64,000 nucleotides of DNA from Ephemerocybe angulata (GCA_013368325.1 JAACJK010000225.1:1-64000); one strand, 5' to 3'; positions 50,049 through 64,000 are shown, counted from the stretch's first letter. Numbers and translations are program-made. The notes: generated by a model from the letters alone, not told the origin.

Positions 50049-52565
50049 TCAAGATGAAGAAGATGGTCTGAACCCTTCTTTCTCGTATAGAGGAAGGTAG
50101 GCGTTAAGGTGAATGAGAGCCAGCAACGAGATCTTCTCTACTAACGTCCGAATCTCATCCGACAACGGCTCCAGTCCTGAAAGAGTACCAGGAGAACCTA
50201 CCGGAACGCCTGCGCCCGAAGTCCCCGCGTTTATGGAAAAGTCCAGAGATGGAACGGCTCGACATCCGTTTGTCAAGTCCCTCCCAGGATAAGTCGAAGT
50301 GAGAACGGCGTTGAAGACGGCATCACGGAGGCGGTTATGCAGCATCGCGCTTAGTGCGGATTCTGACTGCATATGAGAGTCCACCCACTTTTGGCCTAGT
50401 GCAACGGTGCGAGGATTGGGAAGGCTGCTCTCGCTTATCGGGGAGGAAGGAAGGGAGCGTGTTGGTGTTGTTGGTGGAGAGGTTGATGCGGTGGAGGGAG
50501 ATGAAGACGAGGATGCGGTAGAAACGGAACTTGATGATGATGAAGGGGGTGTTGGTGACGAAGATAGGGCGCTAGTGGAGGACGTTGGAGCTTTAGCTGT
50601 ACCAGCACTCGTACCTCGACTGGTCCTTGCTCTCCTGGAGATTTGTAGAACCAAATCCTCCTTAACAACGCGCCACCGCTCAGCGTCCTTGTTGCCGGTT
50701 TTCTGCTGATTCCTCGAAAAGCAAGCTCCAAGACGGAATGAGCCAGAGATGTCCCGGATTTCGCTCTTCATCCTGATCATGTCGGCATCTGTTAGCGTCT
50801 TGGGAGGAAGTGGCGACCCCGAATTGGAATTCTCGGATAAAGCAAGCTGGCGATAGAGCAGCAGCAGCATATTGAGCGCGGTAGCATCGGCGGCGTCGGA
50901 GCTAAGGAGGAGCATTCGATGATTATCGAGAATGAGCGTTTCTGGAAACGCTGGGAGAGGCGTCGACACAGAAGGAGCAGTAGGTGAAGTTGGTGGCGTG
51001 TTCGTGGGCGTGGATAATGAGACGGAGGATGTGAGGGGAGGGTTGAAGACGAGGTCGACGAGTCCCCGGATAATGCATATGTATAGCTGCTGGTTCCCCG
51101 AAAGGGACGAGTATTGGAGGGACTGCGCAGAGACATGTGGGTGAAAGAGCGTCGTGTGCATCATCGAAGTGTGAGCTGCCTCGATCCATTCCCGCGTCGT
51201 GGACAGAAGAGCGTCAGGACCATGCCGTGACTTGAGAGTTCGTAGTTCGAATTGCCCACATGTCCGAATCAGAAAAGGTCGTAGAGTTTGTAGTTGGTGA
51301 TTTGCGATATCCTAGGAGGTATTTGAGATCAGGATCTGAGCAAAAAGAGGGCTAAAGCGTCCTTACGAGTTTCATGAGCTCCAAAATCTCCATACACATA
51401 CGGATAGCTTTGATGGCGTCCTTGGACCGCGAACTCGAGGGGTCAGCGCCGCATGATTCCGCGGCCTGGACCATCGCCTCGACAGAGCGGTCTCGCATTG
51501 GGGCGCAATGACCTTTTAGGGTGACGCCGATCGTGCGGAATAGGCCAGAGGGGTCGAAGACTTTATTTTTGAGCTCCTGTTCGATGAGGAATGTGTCAAA
51601 GAGGGAACGGATGTAGGACGCCTGTTCCGAATGTTCCTGCATCTGCGACTTGAACGTGCCAGGGTTGACATAGACTCCAGATATGGTGCATAGAGGCTGG
51701 ATAACGAGGAGGAGGACTTCAAGGAACTCGGAGAGGAGAGGCTGTATCCGGGACGGCATACGGGAGGTGAACACATTCGGCTGGACCTGATGAAGAGTGG
51801 GGCTCGAGGGGCAGTCGCTGACATGCATCGGCAGATGCGATTTCCCCCTCGAGTCGAACGAGACACAAGTGCAGCCGTTTTCGATCTCTTGGACCACGGC
51901 GGCCCAGTATTTTTCGGAGAGGTCGCGTTTTCGTCTACTGGAGGTGGGCCTGAACTGAAGACCAGGGTCAAAGAGGAGGTCATGACCTGTGGGGTGGTTG
52001 TCAGCGATGAGCGAGTAAAAAGGTAATGTGGCTACGCACGAAGCTGGGGGTTGCGGAGAATAGCATCAAGATCCAACTCCTTGAGGGTCTGCCGGTTAAT
52101 GAGGGGCAATAGCGGAGGAGTGGGTATAGGATTGAGGTCAAAGGGCGGGGAAGTCGATGCCCGATGCAGCAGGGACCCACTGGATGGGCCAGGGTCCGAG
52201 GTCGGCACTATCCCAATGTCCTCAAGGTCACTACCCGCGCGCAGCGTAGGTGACCTCGAAGGGGAGGGCTTCGTAGGGGAACGTCGGGAGTTCTTTCGAC
52301 CCGGAAGACGGCTCGGAACCTCTATCGCGAGCCGCGGCCGCTTCGGTGTGGAACCGCGCGAACGTTCGGTGGCCAACAGGGCTGCGTCGGTATTTGCAGT
52401 AGCCAGCCATGTCTGGCGAGGTGCATTAGACGATGAGGAGGAGGATGAAGCAGGGTCAGTCATGAGGGGATCCTGCGGGGGGACGGGGGCCTGCTGGGGT
52501 GGGACATTGCAGTCGTCGCTCTCCGCTTTGCGCTTCCTGTGGTTTAGCGGGCAGAGGTCGTCCAT
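50049..52565 (-). CDS. TCP11/Sok1-family protein
   Basis: Member of the T-complex 11 family, which includes yeast Sok1, a suppressor of protein kinase A defects. Exons in gene order 52565-52040, 51986-51367, 51311-50049; 2409 bases, 802 residues. The first 170 residues are disordered, basic and Ser/Pro-rich, with possible nuclear signals (HRKRKAE, KRPRL). The family core follows: LDLDAILRNPQLRHDLLFDP, RRKRDLSEKYW, then helical segments (FLEVLLLVIQPLC, DAIKAIRMCMEILELMKL, SREWIEAAHTSMM-like). A Ser/Thr-rich insert (encoded at 50410-50620) interrupts the C-terminal helical part. The ATG at 52565 is 38 bases from a TATA element. Mechanism in fungi is poorly known. Confidence 0.85.
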
Positions 52566-53927
52566 AGGTGGGTTCGGAAAAAGAAGAAATGGGAAGGCTG
52601 GGGTATATAAAGGGGCAGATAGCAACACATGGCAGGGAGGGACCAAGACAAGGCGTGTGGTCCATCATCACTTTCTTCCCTGACATGCGATCCTATCCTC
52701 CGGTTTCTCAGCAATCTTAAATTACTGCCACACATCCGAGATTCATCACAGAATGGCTGCTTATGTCCAGGGCCTCGAGGCGGGCAAGTCTCTGTGCGGA
52801 GATCCAAGCGTTACCTCCGGCTCTGTAAACGTGCTGCACACAAGGCCGTCAGCTCGCCACAATGAAGCAGCTTTGCGTGGGCGCATCCTGCGGGGTTACA
52901 CCACCCGTCCAGTGGGACAATGCATATGAGCCCAATCTCGCGGATGTAGTAGCGCTTTACACGTACCTGGGTGCAGCACACGCCCAGATGCTTTCTGGTG
53001 TGTCTATTTGTCCGATTTGAGCCCTCTCAGGATCCATACTGCCACCTGGCCCAAGTATGTCTATTTGATTCTGCTATGCTTCTCTTCTTGCTCTTCTTAT
53101 CGTCCATGCCAGTCTACCAGCCGCTGTCAAAGTCTTGCCCTTGAAGATAGACACGTATATCAATCACAATGACAATAACATGGCTGAGAGCGGCATACGT
53201 TCGGTCAAAGCTGCTCTCTGAATCCCACAACTCCCCAGCTGATTTCGAGTGGCGTAGTGGTTCTGTATGCGAACTTTGCATTCTTCTCTCATTACGCCGT
53301 CCTCATTCAAGCTCGTCGTCGCATTAATAAATGGGCGTTAGGCTAGACTGGATGGATATGCCGACTTGTCCAATAAGGAAGTTTGCGATGCTCAACTCCA
53401 GCTCCATCATTCCTAGGACGACCGTGCAAGGAAAGCTACATGCAAATTAATTCCAGAGCCACGTTGAAGGTAACTACTTTCCTTGGCGAACTTCGAAGCC
53501 TTCTTTTCTCAGATGATAAAAATACGAAAATCCCGGCGTCTTCATCCACTTTCGTCAAGATAAACCGCATCTGCGTTATGTTTGCGTCCGAAATGAAGTG
53601 GTATCCTCGGGCGCGAGATGTCAGTCCTTCTATAACTGTGTGACGGTTACCTCGATAGCGCCGTAGGGTGGTTAACCTCCCAATACGTTTATCAATATAC
53701 GTCAGGTACAGCTCATTGATCCCAATGCATCCGAGTAAGCTCTGGCAAGCGCCTGGTCCACCGACGGCTTGGCTTCAGAGTAACGGCAGATGAACGGGCA
53801 TATGGGCGGAAAGGGAAGATGAGAAGAAGGATATACTCTGCATTAGGGAGTAAGAAGGGATACTCGACTGCCATTACAATCTGAACGCGAGAAAGGTTGT
53901 GTCCGTCCGTGTCATGCATACCACCAA
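52566..53927. other. Intergenic, TCP11 to VMA2
   Basis: Upstream region of the TCP11/Sok1 gene and 3' flank of VMA2. Short open frames only; no gene supported. Confidence 0.5.
52604..52611 (-). promoter_or_regulatory. TATA element of TCP11/Sok1 gene
   Basis: An eight-base TATA-like string about 40 bases upstream of the start codon at 52565, in a GC-richer surrounding. Confidence 0.45.
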
Positions 53928-56090
<2,163 letters not shown>

Positions 56091-56397
56091 CGCAGTTGTT
56101 GTGCCGCCGGTGGTATCTGTCGAAATGAGAAGTTGGATGCAGGATCCAATTGCTGGTTATATGAAGCCTTTCGATATGCGCCTAATGACTCCCCAAGGCA
56201 GCGAGAGAGATGGACGTGGACACAGTTCAGGAGTCCGCTCCGACTGCCCATACGCAACCCGCGATTGCACAGAAATGGCATCATTTTCTCACGATCCACC
56301 AATGGCGCCATGCGGGGGGCGCCTGGTCCTGCAGCTGTATGCGTAGCCCGGGTTTCATTTACAAATTACAAATTTCAACTACAGATCAGATAGGCAT
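56091..56397. other. Spacer, VMA2 to cofactor D
   Basis: 307 bases between two genes of the same strand; it must hold the VMA2 promoter and the 3' end of the cofactor D transcript. Confidence 0.6.
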
Positions 56398-59300
56398 TCA
56401 GCTATCAGCAGAAAACAGCTCCACGACACGATCTGACGCCTCCTTCGCCTCCCCCTCGGTAATTGTGGCCCTGCACAAGTCATTTCAGTGGACGAAGGGC
56501 ACAAAACGGGGTCTACAACTGACCATGTGGTCTCCAGTAGAATAGATTCAATATCGGAGGTATCATCTACTCCATAATCTGCGCTTTCTACCTGAAGGTA
56601 GAGGTATTCTGCTGTACCATATCGGATCTAAGCCAACCGTCAGAGTCGGCCAGAATGACGGGATATTGGAAGCCTTACCTTCGGGAATGGATGCGCCAAG
56701 AAGCAATGTATAGAGTCGATGTTACTCCTTCGTACCCGTTCAAAGGCCAAAAGAGCGACAACACTTTTTGGGAATCAGTCTGGGGTCCCAAAAGTTTGCT
56801 GAAAGCCTTACATTTTCATCGCCTCGTTTATCCTTTCAATGTTCTTCCATCTGGCCACATTCTTCGTGGCGCACACCCGGAGCTTCTCCAGCCTACACAT
56901 GCACCAATCAGCCAGGTCCATGAAAGCAGAGCGAGGGGTAATTACCGCTCGTAGCCTGCGTCGTCGTCGGCCAGCCTCTCAAGGACCCCGGCCTCAAACA
57001 AGAAATTAAAGGTATGGAAAAGAGGTATCACAATGGCATTCGAGGTCAGATTTGACGTCACCCGATGCAGGAGGTCATCCACGAATGCGACCACCGTGTA
57101 CTCGTCTGTTTCAGAAGATACGGGCAGTGTTTCCATATATTCAATCAAAGCCTTAGAAACTGGCCGTTGCTTGAGGGAATAGATGAGAGAGCCACAATTT
57201 TTCCGAAAGGAGGATAGCTCACCGTGCTGTCGGTTTTGCTCCCTATACTCAACAATATGCCAGTCAGCAAGTCTTTGCGATAGGTCGGTACTGCAAGAAG
57301 CTTGACTGCGCGAGGAAACAGCCAGGCACCGTCGGCCCAATCGTGGTGCTCCGAATCTCTACAACGATATGTTAGCCAATGGATCAGGGATACAGCTCAA
57401 AGAAACCGCACTCTTGGAACAGCTTTCGCAATATGCCTTTCGCCGGAGGTTCCCAGCGCTCGTTCCCATTAACTCCAGGAGGCTTCAATTCGAGGAGCTT
57501 CAAGAAACATTTGCCAGCTTCCTGGCGAACGTTATCTAGGCGTTCTACTCCCTGTTTTAGAATACCCCCCACTATTGATACATAAAGACTGGGTGGGAGG
57601 CGCTCCTCGAAGTCAGGAAGTTCACCAGCATGATCGAAAAGCAATTGAACGAGAGTTGTTAGACCTTGTATTGACACCAACCGAACCCAAGAACCAATAT
57701 CTCCGCGTTCGTCTATGCTATAGTCGTCCAAGCCGTTCACCATGGCGTTAATAAGCTGGTTCATGGTCGAACTGGGAATGACTACGATGGTGAATTAGCT
57801 ACCAGCCCATCGACGTAGGTCGTAACTTACGATCCAAGAATCTGGGGAACACATTGCTGATTGCGAGCGGGATAGAGACATAGGATGCTCGTCTCGCTTC
57901 TATTGTTCCCCTTTGCTACAAACATCCTGAGTGATCGATTCTCCTGCAATCTAGCAAGAGGGCATACCGAAGGTTTAATTCCATCCAGTAAGAATGAGAC
58001 GGACTTGGAAAACATAGACTTGTTTTTCTCGAAGTCCAACGCCCCGACAATCTTTGCCACGCTCTTCTGCAAAATAGGGCCGCCCGACTTGCTTTCGCCT
58101 AACAATGTAGAAACCCCAAGTCGGCGGTCAGAATCCTCGAAGTGGTACACGGGGAGAAAAACTCATCTTTCGATCTCAAAGGAGCAGTCGGCTAATCGGG
58201 ACCAAGTCCCCATAGCAGCTGCAGCTTCGTCCTGCACCTCATCGACCCTATGTTTAATTCCGACATCAACTATTTTTCGCCAGTCGGGCACCGAGGACGC
58301 ATTTCCGGCCTCGATCTCTTCGATCGTTAACGTGGCAGCAATCAGTCGACATGCTGCCGCAGTAACGAGGTGGTTGCGAGGCGCTTTCACGATGTCATAA
58401 GAGACCCTCGAAAGGTTTCTAAAGACCTGTTTAATAGAGTCGGTCAGTCTATGGACCCATTCGCATAAACAAACACACGCTGCTTACGTTACGGAGCCTC
58501 TGGCTGCGTGCAACAGGGTCTGCGACGCCCTCCTGGTACGCGAGTCCAAGTTCACTTAATGCCAGGAGTCCCCCATGGACGTCAGCCGTGTCGATCGACT
58601 CTAACAGCGGAATCTAAGCATGACGAAAGATTAGTCACAAAGGTAGAAGAAGTTCCTGGGTCAAAGTTAACTCACAACCGTCTGCAACGCCTTTGTCGCC
58701 ATGCTATCCAGATCGATTAAACACAAATTCTTCAGTGATTGCGATCCCAACTCTCTTATTGAAACATCCCAATGGCGCAGAACCACGTTGAGGACGTGAT
58801 CCAGGAGGAAGTCTCGGTATTCAGGATGCCTAAACGGGAGTTCAATGAGGAGGTCGCGATTTCTCCTAGTACAGAAGGGGATAGCAATACGCACTGAGCA
58901 ACCTCCGGTGCAGCCACCAAGAACGCGTTCCGACGGACGCTGACGGAGTAAAAGTCGGTCTTGGCCAATACATCGATTCCATGAGGGAACAGGTTCTATG
59001 GGCAGGCATTGAGCACCGAGTACGCTTAAGAGAAAGGGTGAAGCATGCCCACAGACCATCCTGCCGACATGCTCCTGATAGGCAGCACTTGCAGCCCGCC
59101 TAATGTGAATTTCTCGATCGTATATGGCTACAGAGGCGAGGCGATTGGCAAGATTAGTTGCATGAGGTTTGAGGGTCGCAGAATCCTGCGTCCTGGCCAG
59201 AGCCCATAGAACATAGGCTGCGGCATCCCGAACATTGGACCCGATGGAATGAGCCCCCTTCCGTATGTCGAAGTATAACGCCTAGTCACACACGACGTAA

Positions 59301-60980
59301 ACATACGCCGAGAAGTGGGGCCATTGATGACCTACTTTCGAGAGCCATTCTACCAATTCAGGCATATTGGAATCAGATACTTGGTTCCTTCTTGCGAGCT
59401 CTGCACAGGCAAGGCATGCCCCATGCCATGTGTGCTCTGCTATCGCAGGCAGGTCGTACATGGCGGCAGCAGCCATGGAATGGACAGAGAATAGAGCGAG
59501 AACGCTTTCTACTATCTGGCTGGAGAAGTCGGTGGGCAGGTGTTCAGCTATCCGTGCAAGGCCCTTAGCCGTCGAATAGCGGACGATAGTGTCCTGTGTA
59601 CACTGATTAATCCCCGGAAGACACGGTCGCATCGTGAGACAGTACCTTATCCTCGAGACCCTGCAACAGCGCTTCCAGGATCACCTCTATCTCTTCTGGG
59701 ACCTCCGATTCCTGGAGGTTACTCATCTGTAACTCTAATTCGTCGCCTGTCAAAGTTTTGACTATGATTTCATGTTAGAAGAAGACAACGAGGCGAAGGC
59801 TTTGGTCCATACCTCTCCGGCGCCCAGCGTTAGGGTTCGGGGGTAAGATTCTGAGTCCAACTCTCGAGATGATCTTTGTCTTGAACTTCCTGATCAAAGT
59901 GTTGCCAGAAAATGACTTCATTTTATCCATGGATGTGACGAGGGCAAGAATCTTGGGTATCTCATCCTTGATCAGGTCCAGGGGTGCCGACTGCAGCACC
60001 TCAGAGAAGACCTGCAGGATGCCAATGACCTGAGGAAAGACAAACAGGGATTCACTTTGAACATATGAACAGTGAAGTTCTCAGCGATTGGGCACATACC
60101 CGAAGCACTTCGCTTTCGCCCTGGTTTGCAACGTGTTCGCTAGCCCAAGATATGAAGGCGCTTAACCTAGACCCTGTGTCCTTCCTAGGTATGTTCACCG
60201 GGCCGTTCATTTCATCTGTCGAATAATAGCTCACCTCACGTAGAGGCGCGACAGAAGCAAGGCAGCCCCCTCGCGCTCCAGGCCTGCCCTATCGAGGTAT
60301 TCTCTCCCTAGGGCTTCCAGCGCATCAGCAGTCTGACCCAAGCTGTCCGGTTCATCGAACTGCGAGAGGTTGAATGGGATCTTGCAAATCAGGGCAAGCC
60401 AGAGCAGTACAATGTAGCGGAGGTCCCACTGGCTTCCACTGCGGATTTCCGCGTTGGGTAGACGGATATAGCTCAGGGCCACAGCGAGATCGTCGACCTC
60501 GTGGGGAAAGTACCTGGCTAGGGACGATGAGCAGGTGCAAGGTAGGCAGATAGGGCATTGAACAGACCAATGGTCTTCGATCCACGAAACTTAATGTAAT
60601 GGTAAAGCAGCGCGGTTAGGAAGTGGAACCTTGTCTGAGAGACTTTGCGACTGGGATCAGCCACCAGTGTTCTCGCATGGTATTTGAGGCGCTCAACGAC
60701 TGGCTCGACCAACTGTTCAAGGTAAGGATCGAGGAGGTATGCTTGCTCTTGGTACTCGTCCAGCTATTCTATCGTGTTAGTTCCTCTTCTAAGGGAAACA
60801 GTTGTAGAAGATATTAAGCCCACGCACAGTCCTGATGAGCTTGGTCAACATAACCCTCTCCTCTTCATACTCCTCTCCAACCGGATCGACCCAGAGGTCT
60901 TTGGACAGGAGCTTCGCCTGTATCCCGGAGAACTCATCGTATCTTCCGAACGTCGTAAAGAACTGATCCTCATCGGCCAT
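56398..60980 (-). CDS. TBCD: Tubulin-folding cofactor D, internal TGA
   Basis: HEAT-repeat chaperone (Cin1/Alp1 homologue) that takes beta-tubulin through heterodimer assembly with cofactors C and E. Twenty exons sum to 3552 bases, 1184 codons. In gene order: 60980-60828, 60763-60568, 60517-60235, 60166-60100, 60029-59813, 59761-59646, 59593-59336, 59281-59057, 58995-58895, 58865-58676, 58613-58488, 58426-57968, 57915-57831, 57781-57407, 57356-57223, 57169-56946, 56892-56812, 56763-56679, 56627-56524, 56470-56398. Typical segments: LDEYQEQAYLLDPYLEQLVE, IRRAASAAYQEHVGR, FPHGIDVLAKTDFYSVSVRR, AYVLWALAR. Exon 12 has an in-frame TGA at 58163-58165; both sides continue in the same frame. The only phase-neutral splice I found that removes it (102 bases) would delete conserved-looking sequence. 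Either a sequence error, a nonsense allele, or unusual splicing. Confidence 0.92.
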
Positions 60981-61183
60981 GGTAAGGGTCGCCTGGCGGC
61001 GGAGGTAAATGGATTTGGAAGAGCAGCAGCGCGTCAACGGAGCCGGTGGTGGGCACGGTTTGATGCACGACGCGCTCCCATCAAAATTATTTCTTCGCTC
61101 AACTCTCATCTGCTGTATACCCTTCGCGACTCTCGTGGTCAGCAAACCGACAAAAACAGTCTACCGCACTACGTGAAGGAGAC
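60981..61183. promoter_or_regulatory. 203-base bidirectional promoter, TBCD and BUD22
   Basis: The start codons of the two divergent genes are 203 bases apart, so both promoters must overlap. No clear TATA element is seen, in keeping with housekeeping genes. Confidence 0.55.
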
Positions 61184-62735
61184 ATGGACGGGCATAAGAA
61201 GCAGAATCTGAAGAGGAAGAGGGTGGAAGGCACCAAAGAAGTGCGTTACCCTGATACTTCGTGCTTTACAGAAGCTAATACAGTTTACAGGACCTTGGAA
61301 GCAGAATATCAGGCAAAATGGTTGCTACACCACTTACCCTCCGTCCCACTCTTTCTAACTTGAAGTCGGAAGCACCATGAACTGCACGAAGTGCACCATG
61401 CTTGCAAGAAGGCAAAGACTTTCGAGACACAGAAGCTCGTCAAACGGTTGAAACAGCTACGGTAAAGCAACTCGCAGGAGAGATAGAAAATAGCTCTAAC
61501 AGTCATACAGACAAAAGAACGAGGACGAAGCTGCGATCAAGGATCACGAAGCTCAACTAGAAATCATCAAGGTATGCGTCGAGGTTGGGGTAAAGATTGT
61601 TGGGAACTGAACTTTAGCCGCCCAGACCCTTGACCACAATCGCCTGGCAAACACCGCATTCAAGACTAAGCTCTTGAAGGACAAGCAACTGAAAGAGAAC
61701 CAAGACGTCCAGGATGCTCTTACGAAGGAGATTCAAACCTCTGTACTTGATGCACCGACAACAGGAACTCCCCAGGCCAAGGTTCAAAGCCGTCTTCTTA
61801 GCTCAAAAATTATCGCGTCCCAAGTGGCGACTTCCATTGCAACCTTGAAGACTATCCTAAACCCCGATGTTCCCCCAACGAAGAAGGCTCGTTCTGAGTC
61901 ACCCGAAGCTGCTGCAGGACCAGCCAAGTCTGCCAAGCAGCGAAAGGAGATCGTCCCTACGTTAGCCAAGGAGGACGAGGACGAGGGCTCGTCAGCTGAC
62001 GACGACGACTCTGATGGCGAGGCCGATGCCGGAGATGCTGGTTGGGAATCGGGAACGGTCGACGGCGATGACGACAGCGGCGAAGAAGCTTCGGAGGGCG
62101 GAGAAGCGGACGGGTGGGAATCAGGGTCGATCCACGGATCAGACTCTGAACAGGACGATGACGATACCGACGATGACTCTGGGGACGAACTCGCGGTGAA
62201 GGCACCTCCCAAGAAATCGGCCAAGGCTGCACCTGCGTCTTCGTCGAAGTCTAAAGCTGAATCGACGTTCTTGCCGTCTCTTTCCATGGGGTACGCTGTT
62301 GGTTCGGATGCGTCGGACATCGAGGACGGACCCGCCGTTGCGGACCCAAGAAAGAATCGTCGCGGTCAGCGAGCACGACGAGCGTAAGTCCCTAAACTTC
62401 GCGTCTTCAACGAGTCTAACCCTATCTTATCTAGGATTTGGGAAAAGAAGTACGGCCGTGGCGCGAATCACATGAAACAGGAGGCAATCAAGGAGCAGGA
62501 GAGGAAGGCGAAAGCTGCTGCCAAGCAGCAGCAAAAGTCGATGCCCCGTCCCGATTCTGGTTGGAGTAATCGAAAACCGCAGGGAGGGCCGCAGAGCAAC
62601 TTCAAGGCTCCAGAGCCGCCGAAGAAGCAGAACGTGGAGAAGCCGTTGCATCCATCTTGGGAAGCGAAGCGCAAGCTCAAGGAAAAGCAAAGCGATGCTA
62701 TCGTTGCAAGCCAAGGCAAAAAGATCAAATTCTAA
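61184..62735 (+). CDS. BUD22: Bud22-family ribosome biogenesis protein
   Basis: Nucleolar factor for 18S rRNA maturation, relative of yeast Bud22 and animal SRFBP1. Six exons: 61184-61240, 61291-61320, 61373-61461, 61511-61571, 61626-62383, 62435-62735; 1296 bases, 431 residues. The N-terminal helical region has the family string KKAKTFETQKLVKRLKQLR followed by LDHNRLANTAFKTKLLKDKQ. The middle is a large acidic Ser/Asp/Glu/Gly block with repeats of the type GWESGxxxGxDS. The C-terminus carries the Bud22 ending, KNRRGQRARRAIWEKKYGRGANHM and later HPSWEAKRKLKEKQ. Exon 2 is only 30 bases and phase 0. The acceptor of exon 5 was chosen at CGCCCAG (61619-61625) because it keeps the frame. Confidence 0.9.
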
Positions 62736-63043
62736 CTACTACATAGTGGTGTCGTCGGTGTCGTCGTCTCTGTCGTCTACTTGAACTTCGTCTACATCTA
62801 ATCGAATGAGGGTAGCATATGTACATGGCGATAAAGAACCCCTTGCGTCCCAAGGGCATAAATCCACAAAAGATAAGGAAAAGAGAGATAACACGCGACA
62901 TCTCAAATTGAAATGCATATCAAGGTGTGAGGGATAAGAATGCAAAAGAATAGGGGAATAGGTGAATGGCGAAGGTCGTTAATCGAGTATCGACAGTATA
63001 GAATGAATGAAACACAGCGTCCAGACTCCATAGCGCATCAAGG
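62736..63043. other. Convergent intergenic
   Basis: About 300 bases between two converging genes; starts with a short GTC/GTCGTC-rich segment. No gene seen. Confidence 0.5.
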
Positions 63044-63784
63044 TTAACAGACATGTCGTTTCCCTCCCACCAAACGGCACTCCCGTGAGCACCACATCTT
63101 CTTGCATTTCGCGCACTGGGGGAAGTCCCGCCCAGATTTCTGGCAGGTTGCGCACGCCGTCTTGCTTGCGCATAGTTTCGAGCCGCGTTCCAGACGCGCG
63201 AGCACAGGATGGAGTTCGGATGATACGTTCTTGCGCCCGAGAATGATAGATGACGCTGATGAGTCTGTGCCAGGGGACGACGACAGTGATGACGATGGTG
63301 ATGGAGACGGCGTCCTCGTAATTGTTGGTAGGTCCAATGGTGATAGCGGAGCGCGTATGGGGCGGCTGTTCGATGGTGTGGGTCGGTCATACACAGCGGA
63401 GAACGGGCGTGGGCGAGGCTTCTCGTGCTGTTCGTACTGCAGCGGTGAGGATGTGCTGGGAGCCAGCTTCTTCAGCGAATGCTTAGCGGAAGTGGAGGGA
63501 ACGAAGGATCCCATGACGCTGTGAATCCGCTCCACTTGGGTGGGAGCAGCCGCCACGGGCGGCACCCCAGTAAAGCTGAGGCTACTCCTGGACGAGTGTC
63601 CAGACGTAGAGGAGTACAGAGACCATGTCCGCGTCCGCGGCTGCTGATAAGGCCTATAATCCATGAAGGGGATCTGCATCTGCGAGTGAGCCGAGTCAGT
63701 ACGACGAAGAAACAGGGCACACGACAGACATCTCACCTTATCTGTGGACTCAGACTGGGATGACGGTCGGAGGATATGGGTCAT
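63044..63784 (-). CDS. Ser/Pro-rich protein with C-terminal MYND-type zinc finger
   Basis: Two exons, 63784-63737 and 63679-63044, give 684 bases, 227 residues. The first 180 residues are Ser/Pro/Arg-rich and disordered. The last 42 residues hold a zinc-binding pattern of the MYND kind: CATC, then CAKC, then WCSREC, and a final HVC at the very C-terminus. The usual MYND end is H-x3-C, so this finger is slightly shortened. MYND fingers bind proline-rich peptides and recruit repressors or methyltransferases; no enzymatic domain is present. The intron (63680-63736) is GT-AG in phase 0. The ATG at 63784 is the first in frame and lies 87 bases from the divergent gene at the right edge. Confidence 0.75.
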   Translation of the reverse strand: MTHILRPSSQSESTDKVRCLSCALFLRRTDSAHSQMQIPFMDYRPYQQPRTRTWSLYSSTSGHSSRSSLSFTGVPPVAAAPTQVERIHSVMGSFVPSTSAKHSLKKLAPSTSSPLQYEQHEKPRPRPFSAVYDRPTPSNSRPIRAPLSPLDLPTITRTPSPSPSSSLSSSPGTDSSASSIILGRKNVSSELHPVLARLERGSKLCASKTACATCQKSGRDFPQCAKCKKMWCSRECRLVGGKRHVC

Positions 63785-63871
63785 AGGAGTTGTACTAGAG
63801 GACAGGGATTGCACCTAAGGCTTAAATATAGAGGACTAGTCCTAGACATCAGGAAAACTTTATCAGTTACG
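63785..63871. promoter_or_regulatory. 87-base gap between divergent starts
   Basis: Only 87 bases separate the start codon of the MYND gene from the putative start at 63872. If both starts are right, promoters overlap and extend into each other's leader. A TATA-like TTAAATATA lies at about 63822. Confidence 0.4.
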
Positions 63872-64000
63872 ATGAGCACAGGCCAATTATCTTCTCCACT
63901 CACCGATACACTGCTCTGGATCAACAGAGCCAAAAGGGAACTGTTCGCGACGTCAACCCCTGTGTCTAGGTATAGAATAGATGTTTTGGTATCAAGGAAG
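63872..64000 (+). CDS. 5' end of an unidentified gene
   Basis: An ATG at 63872 opens a frame that runs without stop to the window edge (43 codons). The peptide has a helical, plausible composition (SSPLTDTLLWINRAKREL). An alternative is splicing at GTATAG near 63969. Too short to assign a family. Confidence 0.4.
   Translation, partial: MSTGQLSSPLTDTLLWINRAKRELFATSTPVSRYRIDVLVSRK

Noticed and set aside
58163..58264. 102-base phase-neutral splice that would remove the TGA in cofactor D
   Set aside because: It would delete about 34 residues of conserved-looking HEAT-repeat sequence and uses a GTGCAG donor; less likely than an error or allele.

Overview
The window looks like nuclear DNA of a filamentous basidiomycete, most likely an agaricomycete. 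The genes are cut by many 45-70 base GT-AG introns. The families are fungal (full-length ABCB exporters, Ypk1-type AGC kinase, Mps1 kinase, V-ATPase subunit B, Bud22, Rax1-like RGS protein), and several F-box-like and multi-pass membrane proteins are of the kind expanded in mushrooms. I see no prokaryotic, viral, CRISPR, rRNA or convincing tRNA sequence.

Region 1 to 18.0 kb is a transporter cluster. Copies A (enters from the left edge) and B lie in tandem on the plus strand and copy C lies on the minus strand, facing B. Between B and C sit a Cu/Zn superoxide dismutase with an N-terminal membrane anchor and a VAP/Scs2-type ER protein, both on the minus strand. Exon lengths of the three ABC genes match almost base for base, so mutations are easy to see: copy A lacks two bases in each of two exons and has an in-frame stop, and copy B has one extra base in exon 2 that only a poor alternative donor would repair. 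Copy C is intact (1326 codons).

Region 18 to 31 kb holds a Ypk1/Gad8-type AGC kinase, an F-box-like gene with one missing base, an unrecognised 189-residue gene, and a head-to-head pair: a multi-pass membrane protein and an anchored low-complexity protein separated by 121 bases.

Region 31 to 44.3 kb holds the Mps1 spindle-checkpoint kinase, a large single-exon F-box-like gene with acidic tracts, and a Rax1-like RGS membrane protein. About 5.7 kb (44.3-50.0 kb) then carries no gene I can support.

Region 50 to 64 kb is housekeeping: a TCP11/Sok1-family gene, V-ATPase subunit B (two neighbouring 28-base exons and one GC-AG intron), tubulin-folding cofactor D (20 exons, one unexplained in-frame TGA), Bud22 divergent from cofactor D, a MYND-type zinc-finger gene, and the 5' end of a further gene at the right edge. 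Spliced models for SOD, VAP, AGC kinase, Mps1, RGS, TCP11, VMA2, Bud22, MYND and ABC copy C all sum to whole codons, which supports them. I found no clearly new biological system; the best leads are the transporter/SOD cluster with its broken copies, the anchored SOD, and the micro-exons of VMA2.
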